Origin: Sipunculus nudus
Taxonomy: Eukaryota > Annelida > Sipuncula > Golfingiida > Sipunculidae
Assembly (NCBI GenBank): GCA_026874595.1
Contig: CM049307.1
Span: 33,458,862 to 33,522,861 of the forward strand
DNA length: 64,000 nt
Reading direction: 5' to 3'
The translations under genes and the position numbers were made by a program. Shown piece after piece: positions 21,274 to 34,379 of this stretch. The first letter of the stretch is position 1, and each line of letters begins with the position of its first letter. A model generated the notes under the pieces. That model was not told the origin of the DNA, did not search any database, and worked only from the letters and a program-made list of their open reading frames with translations.

Positions 21274-23770
21274 TTGCATTGTTTTATGGAATGTTGGCTG
21301 AGCCATATAAACTCAGTGATCAAATCGGTGAAAGTTTAAACCTTGGACCATGTCAGTAACTCCCCCTAGTTTTTAATTCATACCATTACCTGAGCCACAC
21401 CCCATCCTCTCCATTCACTGATTCAGTGATAATCTTTCTTCAGTAATCAGCATTTTTACCAATCAGCTTTCATTTTGTTTTCCTGTATTTGCTTTACAAA
21501 TGAAATAAAAATACAAAAAGTATTTCTAAAATATTATGTTTAAAATTATTCACATACACCAGTTGAAACCGCTAGACCATTCTTTTCTCTACTTTTTTTC
21601 CCAATATTGTCTTGTCAAATATATAAAATCTATCTGTTTGACAAATCTTCTGCTTGTATAAGTTATATGTTATGAAGAATTTTTTTTGTAAACAGGAAGA
21701 ATACATGTGATTTTATTTGAATGTACATTAAAAATTCAGGATGCATGATATCATTGGGTATTTGGGTTAACTTATTTGATTTAAAAGGCATATTCCAAGA
21801 AATAAGTTTTTACAAGTCAAAATGATCACATAACAGTCTCAGCTGGAGTTTCATTAGAAGTTGCATGACAGTAAGTGAAAGAAAGTGACAGTATGGTTTC
21901 ATCAGATATATGCCACAAGACCTCGGATTTACTAACATCTGTCAGACTTGTTAGTAATTGTATTTATGAGGCTTTTTTCTGTCTCTTTTGACTGAGATTA
22001 TGAACAGTAGGAAGCCATGGTGGCTAAAGAAGTCATGCCAACAGGTAGCAACATGAAAGCCCTGAGGCAGGCTTTTGGGTGTGTAAAAATATGTACACAA
22101 TTATAGCAGGTATTAATAGTGTGACCCATACTTCAGAGGTCACTTAATATGTGTCCAAATTGGCACCAGGCATCCACCCTTTTTTCAACACTTCTAAAGG
22201 GATGAATTTCTGGTATATCATTCTAGAATCAATTACACCACTGGTTCTTGCCAGAAAAAAAAAGGAATATCTGTCAAGAGACATTTTTCAGTGTGTCAGG
22301 TGCCACGTCTTTTCAGGTCAGAGCTATATCATTTCATGCTCAGACTAATTCCGTAGGTTTCTGGATAACACAGTTCTGTGACACACTGCAGACCTCTGAT
22401 CGTGAATCACACGTCACCAGGGCATGTCATGAGACAAACGCTGAAAGAGCACCCCCTGCTGGTAAATTGAATGAACTAAACCAAAGCTGGCAGGGGACTT
22501 CACAAATTTTAACCAGTACCAGGGGCCATTTTTCAGTGGCTCTGGAGTATATTGGTGGAGAAAGGTGCTGTCATTGTGTGAAGTGGCCTTGTTTATCGAT
22601 ATAAACCAATGAGAGCCAACAGCCAGTGGTGTGCATTAAAGTAAAATGTTCATAACAAAGACAACCTTCACAAGGAGAATGATTTGGATCAAAGGGCCAC
22701 CAGCGTTTTAATCGTTATGTCACATTCATTACCCTGTATCATTTGTTACACTTCACCGGTTTCTGAAAACTTGGTAACCTGCCCAAAACCTTCCCTGGCA
22801 TACTAACACAGGAAATATCATTCCATGTATATGTCCTGTCTTTGATGTATAGCTTTTGTGTGAGTGTGCCCTCAAGCAATTATTCACACTTTAAGTCTTT
22901 TTACTGAGTACAAGAAATTCCATATTTGATGTTTTATGACAGTCATAAGAGAAACAAAATGAGCCTGACAGCTTGTCATAGTCCTGGCTTGTCAGGGTTA
23001 CATGATGAGGGGAACTGTTCTTTGCCAGACTGTTTCAGGTTCAAATAGTTAGGAACCACCATGAGAATGTGGTACCCTGTGACATGATTATTGTTATTTA
23101 TGGCACTTACTGCTTTTGCTTCTGAATGGAATCTAGTGTAAAATATTGAATTATTTAGATGTCTAAAAATTTCTCTTGTTTTTATTGAACATGAGTTTGA
23201 ATTATATTTTTTATTCACTGCAGAGAAAATACTTATATTCAGATATGCAATCCCCTCAACTGCTAGAGAAAATACATATGAATTTTCCAGTAACAATGTT
23301 TTCCTTACACATTATGTGTTTCAATATGTGAAACTAAAATGGCACTGGCATGCAGCAGTTTTACTGTGATAGACTGGACAATGATCTATTTTGAGTGACC
23401 CCATAGGCTTGGGCTTAATGCAGTGCTTAAAGGGGCCCAATCACATATCTGACCTTTATAAATTAAAGACAATCCCTTGGAGCTTTCATATAAATAGGCC
23501 AGAAAACATGGATAAAAGTGAAAATAATATTCAGGTATAGAAATAGTTAGAAATAGTTCTCATTTGATAACAAATCAAGGGGGAGCTCATCGCTGTTGCA
23601 TTAAATGAAAGTTCTCTCAACATTCATACTGTCAACCTACCAATGTTGGCAATTAAACCATGTGACACGTTGATTTGCATGACCTGTGCCCTGCCCACAC
23701 AAATGTTCTTGTGATTGATGGAGCGGTCATGTGTCATAGGCAGACAGTCAATAAGAGGTTCGTAGTAAAA
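21274..23770. other. Second intron, unique segment
   Basis: Single-copy sequence between C2 and the MITE. Frames of 118 codons (22248-22604, plus) and 106 codons (22976-23296, minus) show no domain and no PG-rich motif and are probably chance. A CTCF-like motif lies at 22449-22462. Confidence 0.45.
22449..22462 (-). promoter_or_regulatory. CTCF-like motif (13 of 14 positions), minus strand
   Basis: On the minus strand this reads CCAGCAGGGGGTGC, which differs from the CTCF core CCASYAGRKGGCRS by a single C-to-T. It is oriented opposite to the motifs at 17291 and 61030. Binding is inference. Confidence 0.28.
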
Positions 23771-23918
23771 ATTAGGGCTAAATCAGTATACCGATATATC
23801 GATAAATATCGATACATCACATTGATACGGTTGTCGGTACACTATGCATGTTTTATCGTTGTATCGGTGAAACACAAAAGCAGCTCACAAATATAGATAC
23901 AAGTCATAGAGCCCTAAT
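23771..23918. mobile_element. Short MITE-like element with 9-bp terminal inverted repeats
   Basis: ATTAGGGCT (23771-23779) and AGCCCTAAT (23910-23918) are perfect inverses bounding 148 bp. The interior is rich in CGATA/TATCG (ACCGATATATCGATAAATATCGATA-like, about 23790-23815). Such TAGGGCT ends with CGATAT interiors resemble non-autonomous hAT elements. No clear 8-bp target duplication is visible, so the superfamily is tentative. Confidence 0.5.
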
Positions 23919-24065
23919 CTTACCTAAGAGTTATTTATAATGCTTTAACTGCTTTTTTATTTCTAACATTAAGACTTAAATGAAATCACATATTGTGGAG
24001 GAATGTATATACAGTTCTCAGTGCTTTCATGACAATGACAGACTGATATTACCATCTTACCAATT

Positions 24066-26813
24066 TTTAGCAAATCTGTGAGCTTATGCGATGGCGCAGT
24101 GTCATCCGTCCATCGTCAGCCGTCCACCATCAGCCGTCCGCCGTCCAGGGCTGGCTTTCCGCCGTCCATGGCTGTAAGTCAGAAACCGTTGGAGCTAGCA
24201 GCTCCAAATTACATGTAAGAATTAGTCACATGTGAAACTTGGTGCCCTGGAGCTTATTGTTGGGTATCTGCATTAATTTAGATTTTATAGAGAAAAAGCT
24301 TAAAAACCTTTAAACATCTTCTTCTATGAAACTGTTCAGCCAAATTGTCCAATTTTTTTTTACAGAAATGATCCCTAGAACAATCTCTCTCAAGTTTGTT
24401 CGAATGGTTCGGTGATTTTTGGCCAAGTTACAGGAAGTTGAACTTAGTCATCTGTCCAAAAAAGCACACTAAAATTAAAATCTCAGAAACGGCTAGAGCT
24501 ATAATCACCAAATTTTATACTAATGTTTGTCACATATGTCATATCTGATTTTGAGGTATTGGTGGCGCCACCTACATTGATGTGTTTTTTACAAGCGAAA
24601 ATGTAATTTTGAACTCTTCCAGCTTATACACTGATTTATGATGAAACTGTTAAGCAGATTGGTAAAAATTAACAAGAATTATTTTATGGTAGGGTTCTGC
24701 CAGTTTATAAGAATAGATTGGGTAAATACAGTTTTAAAAAAACATTGTAGCCAATTGAAAAAGGCTTTCTGTATTTGAAAACAGATTTGACAACATACTG
24801 AGTTTCAGCAGCCAAGTCAGGAGGTCACTCAGTACAAACAGGTGGGGTCCAGACATCACCATGGCAACTGACCTGGCTGGGGGGGGGGGTGTCTAGACAA
24901 TGTGTCTAGACGTCTAGACACAGCGTCTAGACGTCTAGACAAAATGTTTAGATGCAGAATGCCCAGATTATTGGAAATATATCTTTCAACTGTTTGAAAA
25001 AAAATTGGTTTGCATTTTAAGCGAATTGGGTTTATCATCAGGTCACATATGAACTGCTGCGCCCTCATTTTTGGTTGACCTCTGACCTTTCCTCCCTGCC
25101 CAGCGTTCATTTGTGCATCTGTTTCATCACATAAACCCGCATATCTCAGGAACCGTTCGACCGATCAGGCTAAAAATTTTGCACAAATGTAGCCCTGTGA
25201 TAGCTTTATAACATACACTAAAAATGGTGGCGCCACCTGCAACCAATTTTGCACAGCGTCCATCTGTTCATCTGCCTTGGGATAATATCACTCATATCTC
25301 AGCAGTGGTTTGACTTATCCACCTGAAATTTTGCAGCTTTATACATCCTGGACAGCTTTCTCCATTTTATGACAGGTGGCGCCACCTACATTCATGTTTA
25401 CTCTGCAGACATCCAAGCTCATATCTCAGGAACCATTTGACCGATTGGGCCAAAATTTTGCATGTGTATATTTCTCACATAGATCTTCATCATAGGCAAA
25501 CTGGTGGCGCCACCTGCAACCACTTATGCATAGCGTCCATCTGTTCATCTGCCTTGGGATAAAATCACTCTTATCTAATCAGTGGTTTGACTTATTCACC
25601 TGAAATTTTGCAGGTTTATACATCCTGGACAGCTTTTTCGATTTATGACAGGTGGCGCCACCTACATTCACATTTACTCTGCAGACAGCCAAGCTCATAT
25701 CTCAGGAACCGTTTGACCAAATGGGCCAAAATTTTGCATGTGTATAGATCTCACATAGCTCTTTATCATAGGCAAAACTGGTGGTGCCACCTGCAACCAT
25801 TAATGCACAGCACCCATCTGTTCATCTGCCTTCGGATAAAATCACTCTTATCTCAGCAGTGGGTTGACTTATCCACCTGAATTTTGCAGGTTTATACATC
25901 CTGGACTGCTTTCTCTCATTTATGACAGGTTGCACCACATACATTCACATTTACTCTGCAGACATCCAAGCTCATATCTTGGTAACCGCTTGATTGGGCC
26001 AAAATTTTGCATGTGTATAGATCTCACATAGCTCTTTATCATAGGCAAAACTGGTGGTGCCACCTGCAACTTTTAATGCAAAGCACCCATCTGTTCATCT
26101 GCCTTAGGATAAAATCACTCTTATCTCAGCAGTGGTTTGATTTATCCACCTGAAATTTTGCAGGTTTATACATCCTGGACTGCTTTCTCTGATTTATGAC
26201 AGGTTGCACCACATACATTCACATTTACTCTGCTGACATCCAAGCTCATATCTCGGGAACCGTTTGACCGATAGGGCCAAAATTTTGTATGTGTATAGAT
26301 CTCACATAGCTCTTTATCATAGGCAAAACTGGTGGTGCCACCTGCAACCATTTTTGTACAGCGTCCATCTGTTCATCTGCCTTAGGATAAAATCACTCAT
26401 TTCTCAGCAGTTGTTTGACTTATCCACCTGAAATTTTCAAGGTTTATACATCCTGGACAATTTTCTCGATTTTATAACAGGTGGCACCACCTACATTCAC
26501 GTTTACGCTGCAGACATCCATGCTAATATGCAACACACCTCACTCTATTCCCCTTGCCACTTAATCCATAACTCACTTCACCTGTCCCACTCTGATTTCT
26601 GCGGATACACATAGTGGCTTGTCGACTTCCCATATTCTAGTTTTAAAATGTCCTAGTCTGAAACTTGCAGATCCGAAATGTCCATTTTGCTGAAATCATA
26701 ATGACTAAGGAAGATATGCAGGACTTAAAAGGATCAATATTAAATTTTAAAAATAAACCTCCATTCTTACTCCCAAACTTTGCTCAGGTTCGCATTAGTC
26801 CTGTAGGCCTTGT
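24066..26813 (+). mobile_element. Composite rolling-circle-like element G2 (longer copy of G1)
   Basis: Colinear with G1 from the 5' TTTTAGCAAATCTGTGAGC end through the buried family-B terminus (GCGGATACAC at 26601, CTAGT at 26637-26641). The shared 170-bp tail follows, with CAGGTTCGC and CTGTAGGCCTTGT at the end. It is about 650 bp longer than G1, mainly because it has five tandem units of about 279 bp rather than three. The expanded GTCC tract (24107-24170) and the GTCTAGAC cluster (24891-24940) are copy-specific. An 11-G run sits at 24879-24889. It encodes no protein; frames at 25587-25880 and 26166-26351 are repeat translations. Confidence 0.74.
24891..24940. repeat. Cluster of five GTCTAGAC palindromes
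   Basis: The 8-bp palindrome GTCTAGAC occurs five times in 50 bp, sometimes fused as GTCTAGACGTCTAGAC. The matching place in G1 (about 8257-8275) has one perfect copy and one mutated copy, so this is a local expansion inside G2. Confidence 0.8.
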
Positions 26814-27664
26814 TTTCTTTTATTTATGATAAAAACTTTACCCACAGAGCTGTTAATCAGATATGATACACCAACAAAAAAAGGAAGCATATTAATAATA
26901 CTTATCTGGTATTGCTTTAAGTAAATCGCAATACATATTGTGCTGATACCCAGCCCTTGTAAACATTTACCCCATGTGACTTCATTCATGACTATTTTGG
27001 CTGGAAAAAGTTAACTGACATTGTTCACTTACAGTGGTTATAATTTTTTAGCTATGGTCACTGTGGCACCATGAGTATATAAAGCAAATGACACAGGTTT
27101 TTTTATGGAACCTGCAAATGACGATGTCTTAAGTATGTCTCCACTGATCAAATGTTTGGTATTGCAAGAACTGCGTTATTTCATCAGTCCTGCACATGGC
27201 AATCATGATGGGTTTTTGAGCAGGCTGGTTTCTGATGAATCGTTTCTACCAACCACAGCTGATTAAAACACAAAATTTTAGCAACCATTTTTTTTGGTTG
27301 TGTTTCTTATTAACTGCCTTTGTAAATTTATTTCATTTTATAAATAGTATACTGATATTTCCTGACCGTACAGCGTTATATGTACATGTACAAACAAAAT
27401 ACTTAAACATTTTGAACCTGAGTACAGGATTTTAAGCCTGTTATAAAACACAAAGTCTATTCAGAGAAAGCTTGGTGTGCATGTTTCAATGGTATTGAGG
27501 CAAGGATTTAATGGAGTACCGGTATGTTATATGACATAAACCTCAAATATGCTAATATCCAGTATAAAAGATGTAGTAAACTCAAGATCCACCTTTAAAA
27601 ATGTTTTTTTTTCCTTCCCTACTTTTGTGGGACCAATGTTAGCCCTAAAACAAAATTTTTTAAG
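26814..27664. other. Second intron, unique spacer
   Basis: AT-rich single-copy sequence between G2 and A4. A 66-codon frame at 27235-27435 has no recognisable motif. Nothing else is seen. Confidence 0.45.
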
Positions 27665-28100
27665 GATGGCCTAACCGCTAACCCTTGTTACTTGTAACTG
27701 AATATCCATGTAGGTAGATAAAAAATCTCCTCAGAAACTTGAAATTAGGTCACTGCTATTAAATAAGGTCACTGAGCTATGGGGCTCGTAAGTAACCCCC
27801 CCCCCCCAGAATAATAAAAAATTTGTTTCAAAACCTCCAGTATCTTGATATTTAATGCATGGATTGCCATGGATCTTACCTTGAATATTGACCATGACTA
27901 GTTTTGTCAGTTCCTGAAAACTGGTGGCGCAACCTATAATTTTTCCAATTTTATTATTTTTATTCTGTTTTTGAGACCTTCAAATGACAGTAATTATGTC
28001 AGTTTTTCAGCTATGGTTTCATCCAGTATGTTTATTTATTATGATTGGTTTCATCAGTTCCTGAAGACTAGGGGCACCACTTGTAGTTTTATATTTTTTT

Positions 28101-29602
28101 TATGCCCCTGCCACAAAGTGGCCGGGGCATATAGTTTTACCCATGTCCATCATTCCGTCCTTCCGTCATTCCGAAATCAAACAGTTGTACGCACTTTCGC
28201 AATGCCTGCAGATATTGGCCTGATTTTTGGTATGTGGGAAGATAATGACCAGTTACAAATGGAGTTCGCGTTTCGTCCCAGTTGACCTACTTTTGACTGT
28301 TTTATGGCTCTTTAACTTAGAAAATTTCATGAAAAATAGAAATTTTCATGACAAATACACATGTACGGACTTTTTTTCACAATGCCTGCAGATACCGCCC
28401 TGATTTTTTATGTGTGGGCAGATAATGACAAGTTACAGGTGGAGTTCACGTTTCGTCCCAGTTGACCTACTTTTGATTGTTTTAGGGCTCCTAAACATAG
28501 AAAATTTCATGAAAAATATAAATTTTCATGACAAATGTACATGTACAGCTGTTTTTAGCCCTCAGCTCATAGGCTGATGGGCTATTGTCGTCACTCAAGC
28601 TGTCTGTCGTGCCGTCCGTCCGGTGTCCGTCCGTTCCACGTCTGTTAACTTTTACCTTTAATGTGAGCAGGATATCTCCAAAAGAATCCACCATTGGAAT
28701 TTTATTTCATCAGTGAAGATGTATATCGATAAAATCTCGGTCAAGTTCGAAGATGGGTGACCCTGACCCATTTTCTACATTTTAGAGCTGATTACAGAAA
28801 AACACTTAGAAGCTTATATCTCAGGAACCATTGTGTGGATTTTCACAAAACTTATTATGATCATTGTGACTGATGGTCTGTATGAGCTGCACAATTTTGG
28901 TAGCGCCACCTGCAATTTCTTATTTTGTAATGAATTTTTATCGGATTTTTCAATTTTGGCCTTTTGTGCAGGATATCTCCAAAGGTATTCAACACAGGAA
29001 CTTCATTTCTTCAATGCTATTGCATTATATTTACAAAATCTTGGTCAAGTTCAAAGATGGGTGATCTTAACCTACTTTTCAAGGTCACAGAGCTTAGTAA
29101 AGAAAAAAACTTAGGAGCTTATCTCTCAGGAAGCATTTGGTGGATTGTTATGAAACATGGTACATACCTCTCCAATTTAAATTTATAACTGATTATCAGC
29201 TTTTGCTAATATTCTAGTTTCACAATGCAATGCTTACAGATACTGGTCTAATGTTTGGTCTGTGGGCGCATAATGACCACTTACAGATCGAGTTTGCGTT
29301 TCGTCCATGTTAATCTTTTTTGGCAATATGACAGATTCTGAACAAAGAAAAATTCATGAAAGACAGAAATTTTTATGAAAAATGCACATGTATGGATTTT
29401 TTTTCACAATGCTGCAGATACTGGTCTGATTTTTTGTGTGTTGCTTGATAATGACCCGTTACAGATCGAGTTTGCATTTTGCCCTTGTTGACCTACTTTT
29501 GACCACACGACACCTCTTGAACTTAAAAAAATTTACAAAATTTAACAAATGTTTCTAATTTGCCCCAGGCGGGGGCATTCGTGTCGTTCTGACACATCTA
29601 GT
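28101..29602 (+). mobile_element. Rolling-circle-like element E, interrupted by F
   Basis: The 5' end is a strong hairpin, TATGCCCC-TGCCAC and GTGGCC-GGGGCATA (28101-28131). A CCGTCCTTCCGTC tract follows. It ends with GGCGGGGGCA (inverse of the start), hairpin GTGTC-GTTCT-GACAC and CTAGT (29598-29602). Internal modules repeat CACAATGCCTGCAGATA and GTTGACCTACTTTTGA (copies near 28200, 28380, 29225 and 29405). A 104-codon frame at 27971-28285 merely crosses the A4/E boundary. Confidence 0.66.
28556..29218 (+). mobile_element. Rolling-circle-like element F nested in E
   Basis: Starts TTTTTAGCCCTCAGCTC, followed by a GTCCGTCCG tract (28612-28638). It has two tandem modules, each with AGGATATCTCCAAA and a TCGGTCAAGTTC/TTGGTCAAGTTC block. 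One GGTAGCGCCACC box lies near 28899. It ends with an ATCAGCTTTTGCTAAT hairpin and CTAGT (29214-29218). Removing F rejoins E across a T-run: the flanks match an intact E module (near 28370-28390) without loss. Confidence 0.66.
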
Positions 29603-29800
29603 TTTTGCATTTTTTCCTTTATTTTGAGACTGCCAAATTTTATTTATATTGATCACAGGACCTATATTTTGAAAAAGCTCATATAGACCAAATCAGCTGA
29701 GCGTTGAAACCCACGGGTCCTTAGTTTTAAATGGTCCTTACTATCTATAATTCTATATCTATGAAAGGGAACAATTGTACATATTTCTATAGATACTTCA

Positions 29801-29960
29801 TAGCTGTGCGTTAGAGCTGCCCAGCAGGTTAAAGTGTTTTACATGAAGTTTTCTGAGTTTGCCTCTGAAGGGTACTTGAATCCTGTGTTGTTTACTGGGA
29901 GCCCCGGCGGGTATACCTAGTAGTGTACAATACCGGGCCTTGGTATTTGTGTGGTCTGCC
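29801..29960 (+). repeat. Candidate tRNA-derived SINE fragment
   Basis: GCCCAGCAGGTTAAAGTG (about 29818) resembles a pol III A box and D-arm. GGTACTTGAATCC (29871-29883) resembles a B box carrying two extra bases, at tRNA-like spacing. The right end has a GGGAGCCCCGGC stretch. Decayed and uncertain. Confidence 0.28.
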
Positions 29961-32900
29961 ATGTTATCTCGAAATAACTAGTCTTTATTTTCCTTTGAGT
30001 TACTGAGGATTGTTGTAGTATCCTGGCAGGCAAATGGGTAGCTGTCTTATTTATTGCCTTTTTTCCTTATTTCAGTTATGACCATGTTGTATTTTTCAGG
30101 TACCATTAATCTCTCAGTCAGTAAGATCCATGGTTTACTTCATCTCTATTTAAACACTCCCTTAGCAATTTTTTTTAAGTGCTGGAAGAGCGCCAAGGGT
30201 TGGGTTGGGATTTCAAACTTCTTAAACCAGAGTGCTTGAAGCCATCTTTACCTTTCTTTAAGGTGTTAGACTTATCTCTGTTAGACTTATCTTATATTTT
30301 CAGAAACAAATGATTTGCAGATAATAAAAAATTTAATATTTTGGATCTTAAAGGAGTCTTAGGGACAGGGTGTGTTACTAGCACAGACCATATGAGAAAT
30401 TTTAAAACCCAGCTTACAATTAAAATTTAATGTTAACATTGTTTAGTCCAACCAGACTTGTTTAACAGTACTTTTCAGTGTAAGAATCACAGGGAATAAA
30501 TTATCATATAGAGGAACATATCTCTTTGTTAATAGGCCTTTGTTTCAAAATTAACCAGTAGTTCTGGTATATTTTAAATTAAGTGTTAATGGTGTACATT
30601 TTGTTAAAATTATCGCCAGGCAGTACAGACTGTGTAAAAATTGCCTAACCACATGATCAAATGTCAGATGATTACTTATTACTTACTGCTAGCATTTCCT
30701 GTGTAACTACACACTATGTATGTATATAGATGTGTATGTCTGTTGGGCTGATACGTTTCAAAGGTTAACTAAACTGGGAGGTTTCACCCCTGCTAGTTTA
30801 CGTACTGCCTCAATATGTGTGGGTTTCTAATTTTTTATGTCACTCTTTGAAAATGGAGTGGCGCCACTCTTGCTTTCTTGTTAGAACCTAAGTCACCACA
30901 TCTTAGCCGTGAAGAGAGAAAACATTGAATCAGGTGAGGAGGCCACTTAGCCCAAGGATGGTGAAACCGCTGTGTTTTTGTGTGGCTACTGATGAGAATT
31001 GACAAGGGTTAGACCATGGCATATGTTTACTCTTTAGCCAAGGGCAGCTGCAAGCCAGCACCCATTTTCTCTGATAGTGAACAGAAGACAGGTATGCTGC
31101 AAGTCAAATTAGCAACATGTATCTCCCATGTTGAGCATGGGTAGGGCCAGTTACAAAGTGGGAACAGTCTGGGCTGGACTGTGATGTATGAGACCAGCAT
31201 ATTGATGCTACAAGAATTTGTAGCCATACATCTGTTCCTGTGCAAAACCTCAGTCTCTAATGTTAATGCACCCTATTAGACCTGACTGACATGAGCACAC
31301 AACTCAATATATACCCCTTCTTATCATTAAGCATGGGCCTCCTGTCACATGCCTTTATTTAATAGGAAGATAAAGTTCAATTCAGCAGTTATTTGCCAGA
31401 AGTCTATAAAAGAAAGGATAAAACAAAGCCCAGGAAACCACAGCTTTATTCAATTATTTTCCAGCAAATTATCCTACATCAGTTTAAAGTACCACACCCA
31501 CTTTATGTTGCTTCAAGTAAACCCTTTTAAAGTACTCAGTCCAAATTATCAGACCTGGGGGACATTTGACAAGTAGTTTATTTTCTGGAAATACATGGTA
31601 TAAATATATGGTAAACTCTGTAAACTGCGTCTGCATTATTTTTCTGTGGAGGTATTTATACATACTTACCAAGTAGATTACTTCTTGGTATCATACAGGA
31701 TTACTGTAATTGTTTAGTACTGTAATTGTTTTGTGAGGACCATAAGAACACTGAAGTAAATGGGCTAACTACCATCTCATTTTAAAAGATGCTATTTATA
31801 GACTGTAATGAGGACCATCATACCCTTATACTGATAGTGATAATCAGGATGTAGACCATACTTCCTAATTATCATAATTGATTAAAAGCCATGATTAATA
31901 TTTAATTAATATTAATGGTTGATATCCATTATTCCCTCACTTCTGTCCTTTTCCCATACCTTATCCAGTAAAAAAATCATCGAAATTCATACAAGTATTG
32001 TATTTAAAATGTGAGGTTTGTAGTAATTGGGGTGTGAATTTCCAGATGTGATTCAGGAGCTATATGCTCATCCAAAATGCAATATGTATTTTGACATTGA
32101 AAATTATTTAGTCACTGATTAATCCAAATTGTAAAATTATGAACAGCTTTTCATCTTTGGTATTTTTTTTTCAAAGCCATGCGCTTCATACAGATGCTTA
32201 GTTTTAAGTAATTTGACAGGCTTTCAGATAATGAATCACTGAGAGAAAATTTGGGGTGATCTCCCAACATCCAGCTCCCATTTGTTTTACTACTTAGCTG
32301 ACATGGTATATGTCAGGTACTTAATACAGAGCTGCTGAGAAAAGAATTGACCACAGGCTGCCCAAGTCCAGGTTTTGGCCATGGCTCACCCAGTTCAGCC
32401 AGCTGTTCTGATTGGACCAGACAGCAGGGGCTTGACCTTTGACATTTCTATTACAGACTCATGTACAAAATGATACACAGCTGGGTGTAATACTGACTAA
32501 CAATGCCTCACCGGTTACTGTATACATAGTCCAATGTAAAAGACAAAATTTCTGTACAAGAGTTTTGAAAAAGAGAACATTCAGCATTCAAATTTATTTC
32601 CACAGTTTTCTTGGAGTGCTGGGTCACAGAAATCTCAAAATATTTAAAAAATAAACTTAATTGTGCAGTATTTTTGCCCAAGTGATTTATCTTAACACCT
32701 AATTAGGTAAAGGTTGCATTTGTAATTAATATTTTTAGATCAGAAGTGATTGGCAGGAAGTTGTTAATATTAATTTGTAATTATATGTAATTATAATATT
32801 CCATCTTGAATGTAATTGACTGTGTGACACATACCCTCCTAAAAGTATATCCCTTTGACATTGATCAAAAGAGAACCATACCAGATTCAGTGTATTTATG

Positions 32901-33529
32901 GCTATAAGCAGTGAATACTCTAAAACATGTTGGGTCAAAGGACATAAGGGGTTTAAGGAACAACAGAGTAAATATAGGGTTATAGCTGTGCAAGACTAAT
33001 TGAATCTCAGATAGTGTTATTATATGATAGTGTCTCCTATTAAAGGAGATTAAATGATGCATTTTTGTGTGTTAACATATTGCTCCACAAATCTATTATA
33101 TAACATGAATTATGAAGTTTGTCATAAAACTTAAAAAATGATGTTACATTCCATCAGTATCACACAGTAAATTTATTTTTGAAACACTGTAAGTGTAAGG
33201 TGTAAGGCAGAAAATGACAGGCATGATTCATTAAAGATTTTGGAGTAAAAGCGTGAATCCAATAAATCTGAATTAACTTTTAATAGATCATAATGAAAAA
33301 TGCAAGATGAATAGAGGAATTCTTTTTGTACACTCCAAGATATATGGAGATATAAATTGAAGCAGCATCTCTTGACCAGTTCCCTTCAGACAGACTCTGA
33401 TGAACTGAGTGTGAGTGTTCAGGGATCTGTAAACGAGAGCAACTCAGGCAGCACAGCACAATCAGCTTCATTTGTGAGTTTCCCAAGGGCCAGGAGATCA
33501 TAATTCATCTATGTCTGATTTGCAATTGT

Positions 33530-33900
33530 GTGTGTAAATGTTTACATCGGGTGCTCGACTGGTCTGTCACCGATCAGTATTGATCGAGGACAAACTGTGG
33601 GCATGCTGACCCTCCCAGCTCAAATTCCCCATTTGTGTTTCATGTGTAATTACTCCTACAAGTACTTTCCTAAATTGATCCCTGATTCGACAGGCTGGTA
33701 TTGATTCCTCACCAGTGGATACCCATCCGGACACAGGTCGAGATGTTTGAAGCAGGAAACTTGCCGCAATGTGGCATCATTTCCGACAGGGAAATGGCCT
33801 GCCTCCCCAGCTATTTGTAACCCCCATGATGTTGAATTAATCGCTTGCATAGTCATGGCAAGTGGTTGTCGTGGCCTTGATCATCCATACCGCTTATTTG
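33530..33900. promoter_or_regulatory. Candidate intronic regulatory island
   Basis: A patch of higher GC and low repetition in an AT-rich intron, with no convincing open frame. It begins with GTAAATGTTTAC, an inverted pair of forkhead-type TGTTTAC/GTAAA sites. Calling it regulatory rests only on base composition and motif content. Confidence 0.2.
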
Positions 33901-34379
33901 TCCAGAGTACATGGACCACTTAGCCATCTATCTTATATTTATACAGGATTTTTACATGCATATGTATAGGGGATACAAGCATGAGTTTAGATAGGTTATA
34001 CAGAAGATTTCTGTGAATACACATCCAGGTCACCTACCATTCTTGTCAGATTCCTGACCCACAAAGGGAAAATAACCTCCTCAAGTTAGTGGTTCAAAGT
34101 TCTATTCTTCCTTATAAGTGCCACAGTTTTCTTGATATTAGAATAAATGTTCATTTACTCACTGTTTAAACAGGAAGATATGACTCCCTTAGGATCCATA
34201 TTCAGAATTTAATTAGCTTCAGTATAATCTGGCAATCAACGCTCCTCATAGTTTTAAGTTGTAAAAGTGGAGGATACAACTTCAAATACTGGTAATCTCT
34301 GTCTGTATTTTAAAACATGTGGTTGCCATGCATTGTTACATGTTCTAGACTTCCAGTGGGTCTTTTTTTCCTACTGCTT

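Larger units (their letters stand above)
27665..29726 (+). mobile_element. Degraded element A4, interrupted by E and F
   Basis: The left part (27665-28100) carries diverged family-A modules: AAATTAGGTCACTG, GAGCTATGGGGCTC, a C-run then CAGAATAAT, and CTGGTGGCGCAACC. The right part (29603-29726) resumes with TTTTGAGAC and ends in CAGCTGAGCGTTGAAACCC and a decayed CTTAGT. The 5' terminus is missing. Element E sits inside it in a T-run. This is the most decayed A copy in the window, consistent with being the oldest. Confidence 0.62.
29727..34379. other. Second intron, unique segment
   Basis: Mostly single-copy AT-rich DNA. A possible SINE lies at 29801-29960, an isolated AGTGGCGCCACT box near 30855, and a higher-complexity island at 33530-33900. 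Frames at 31027-33856 are short and unrecognised; no exon is called. Confidence 0.5.
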
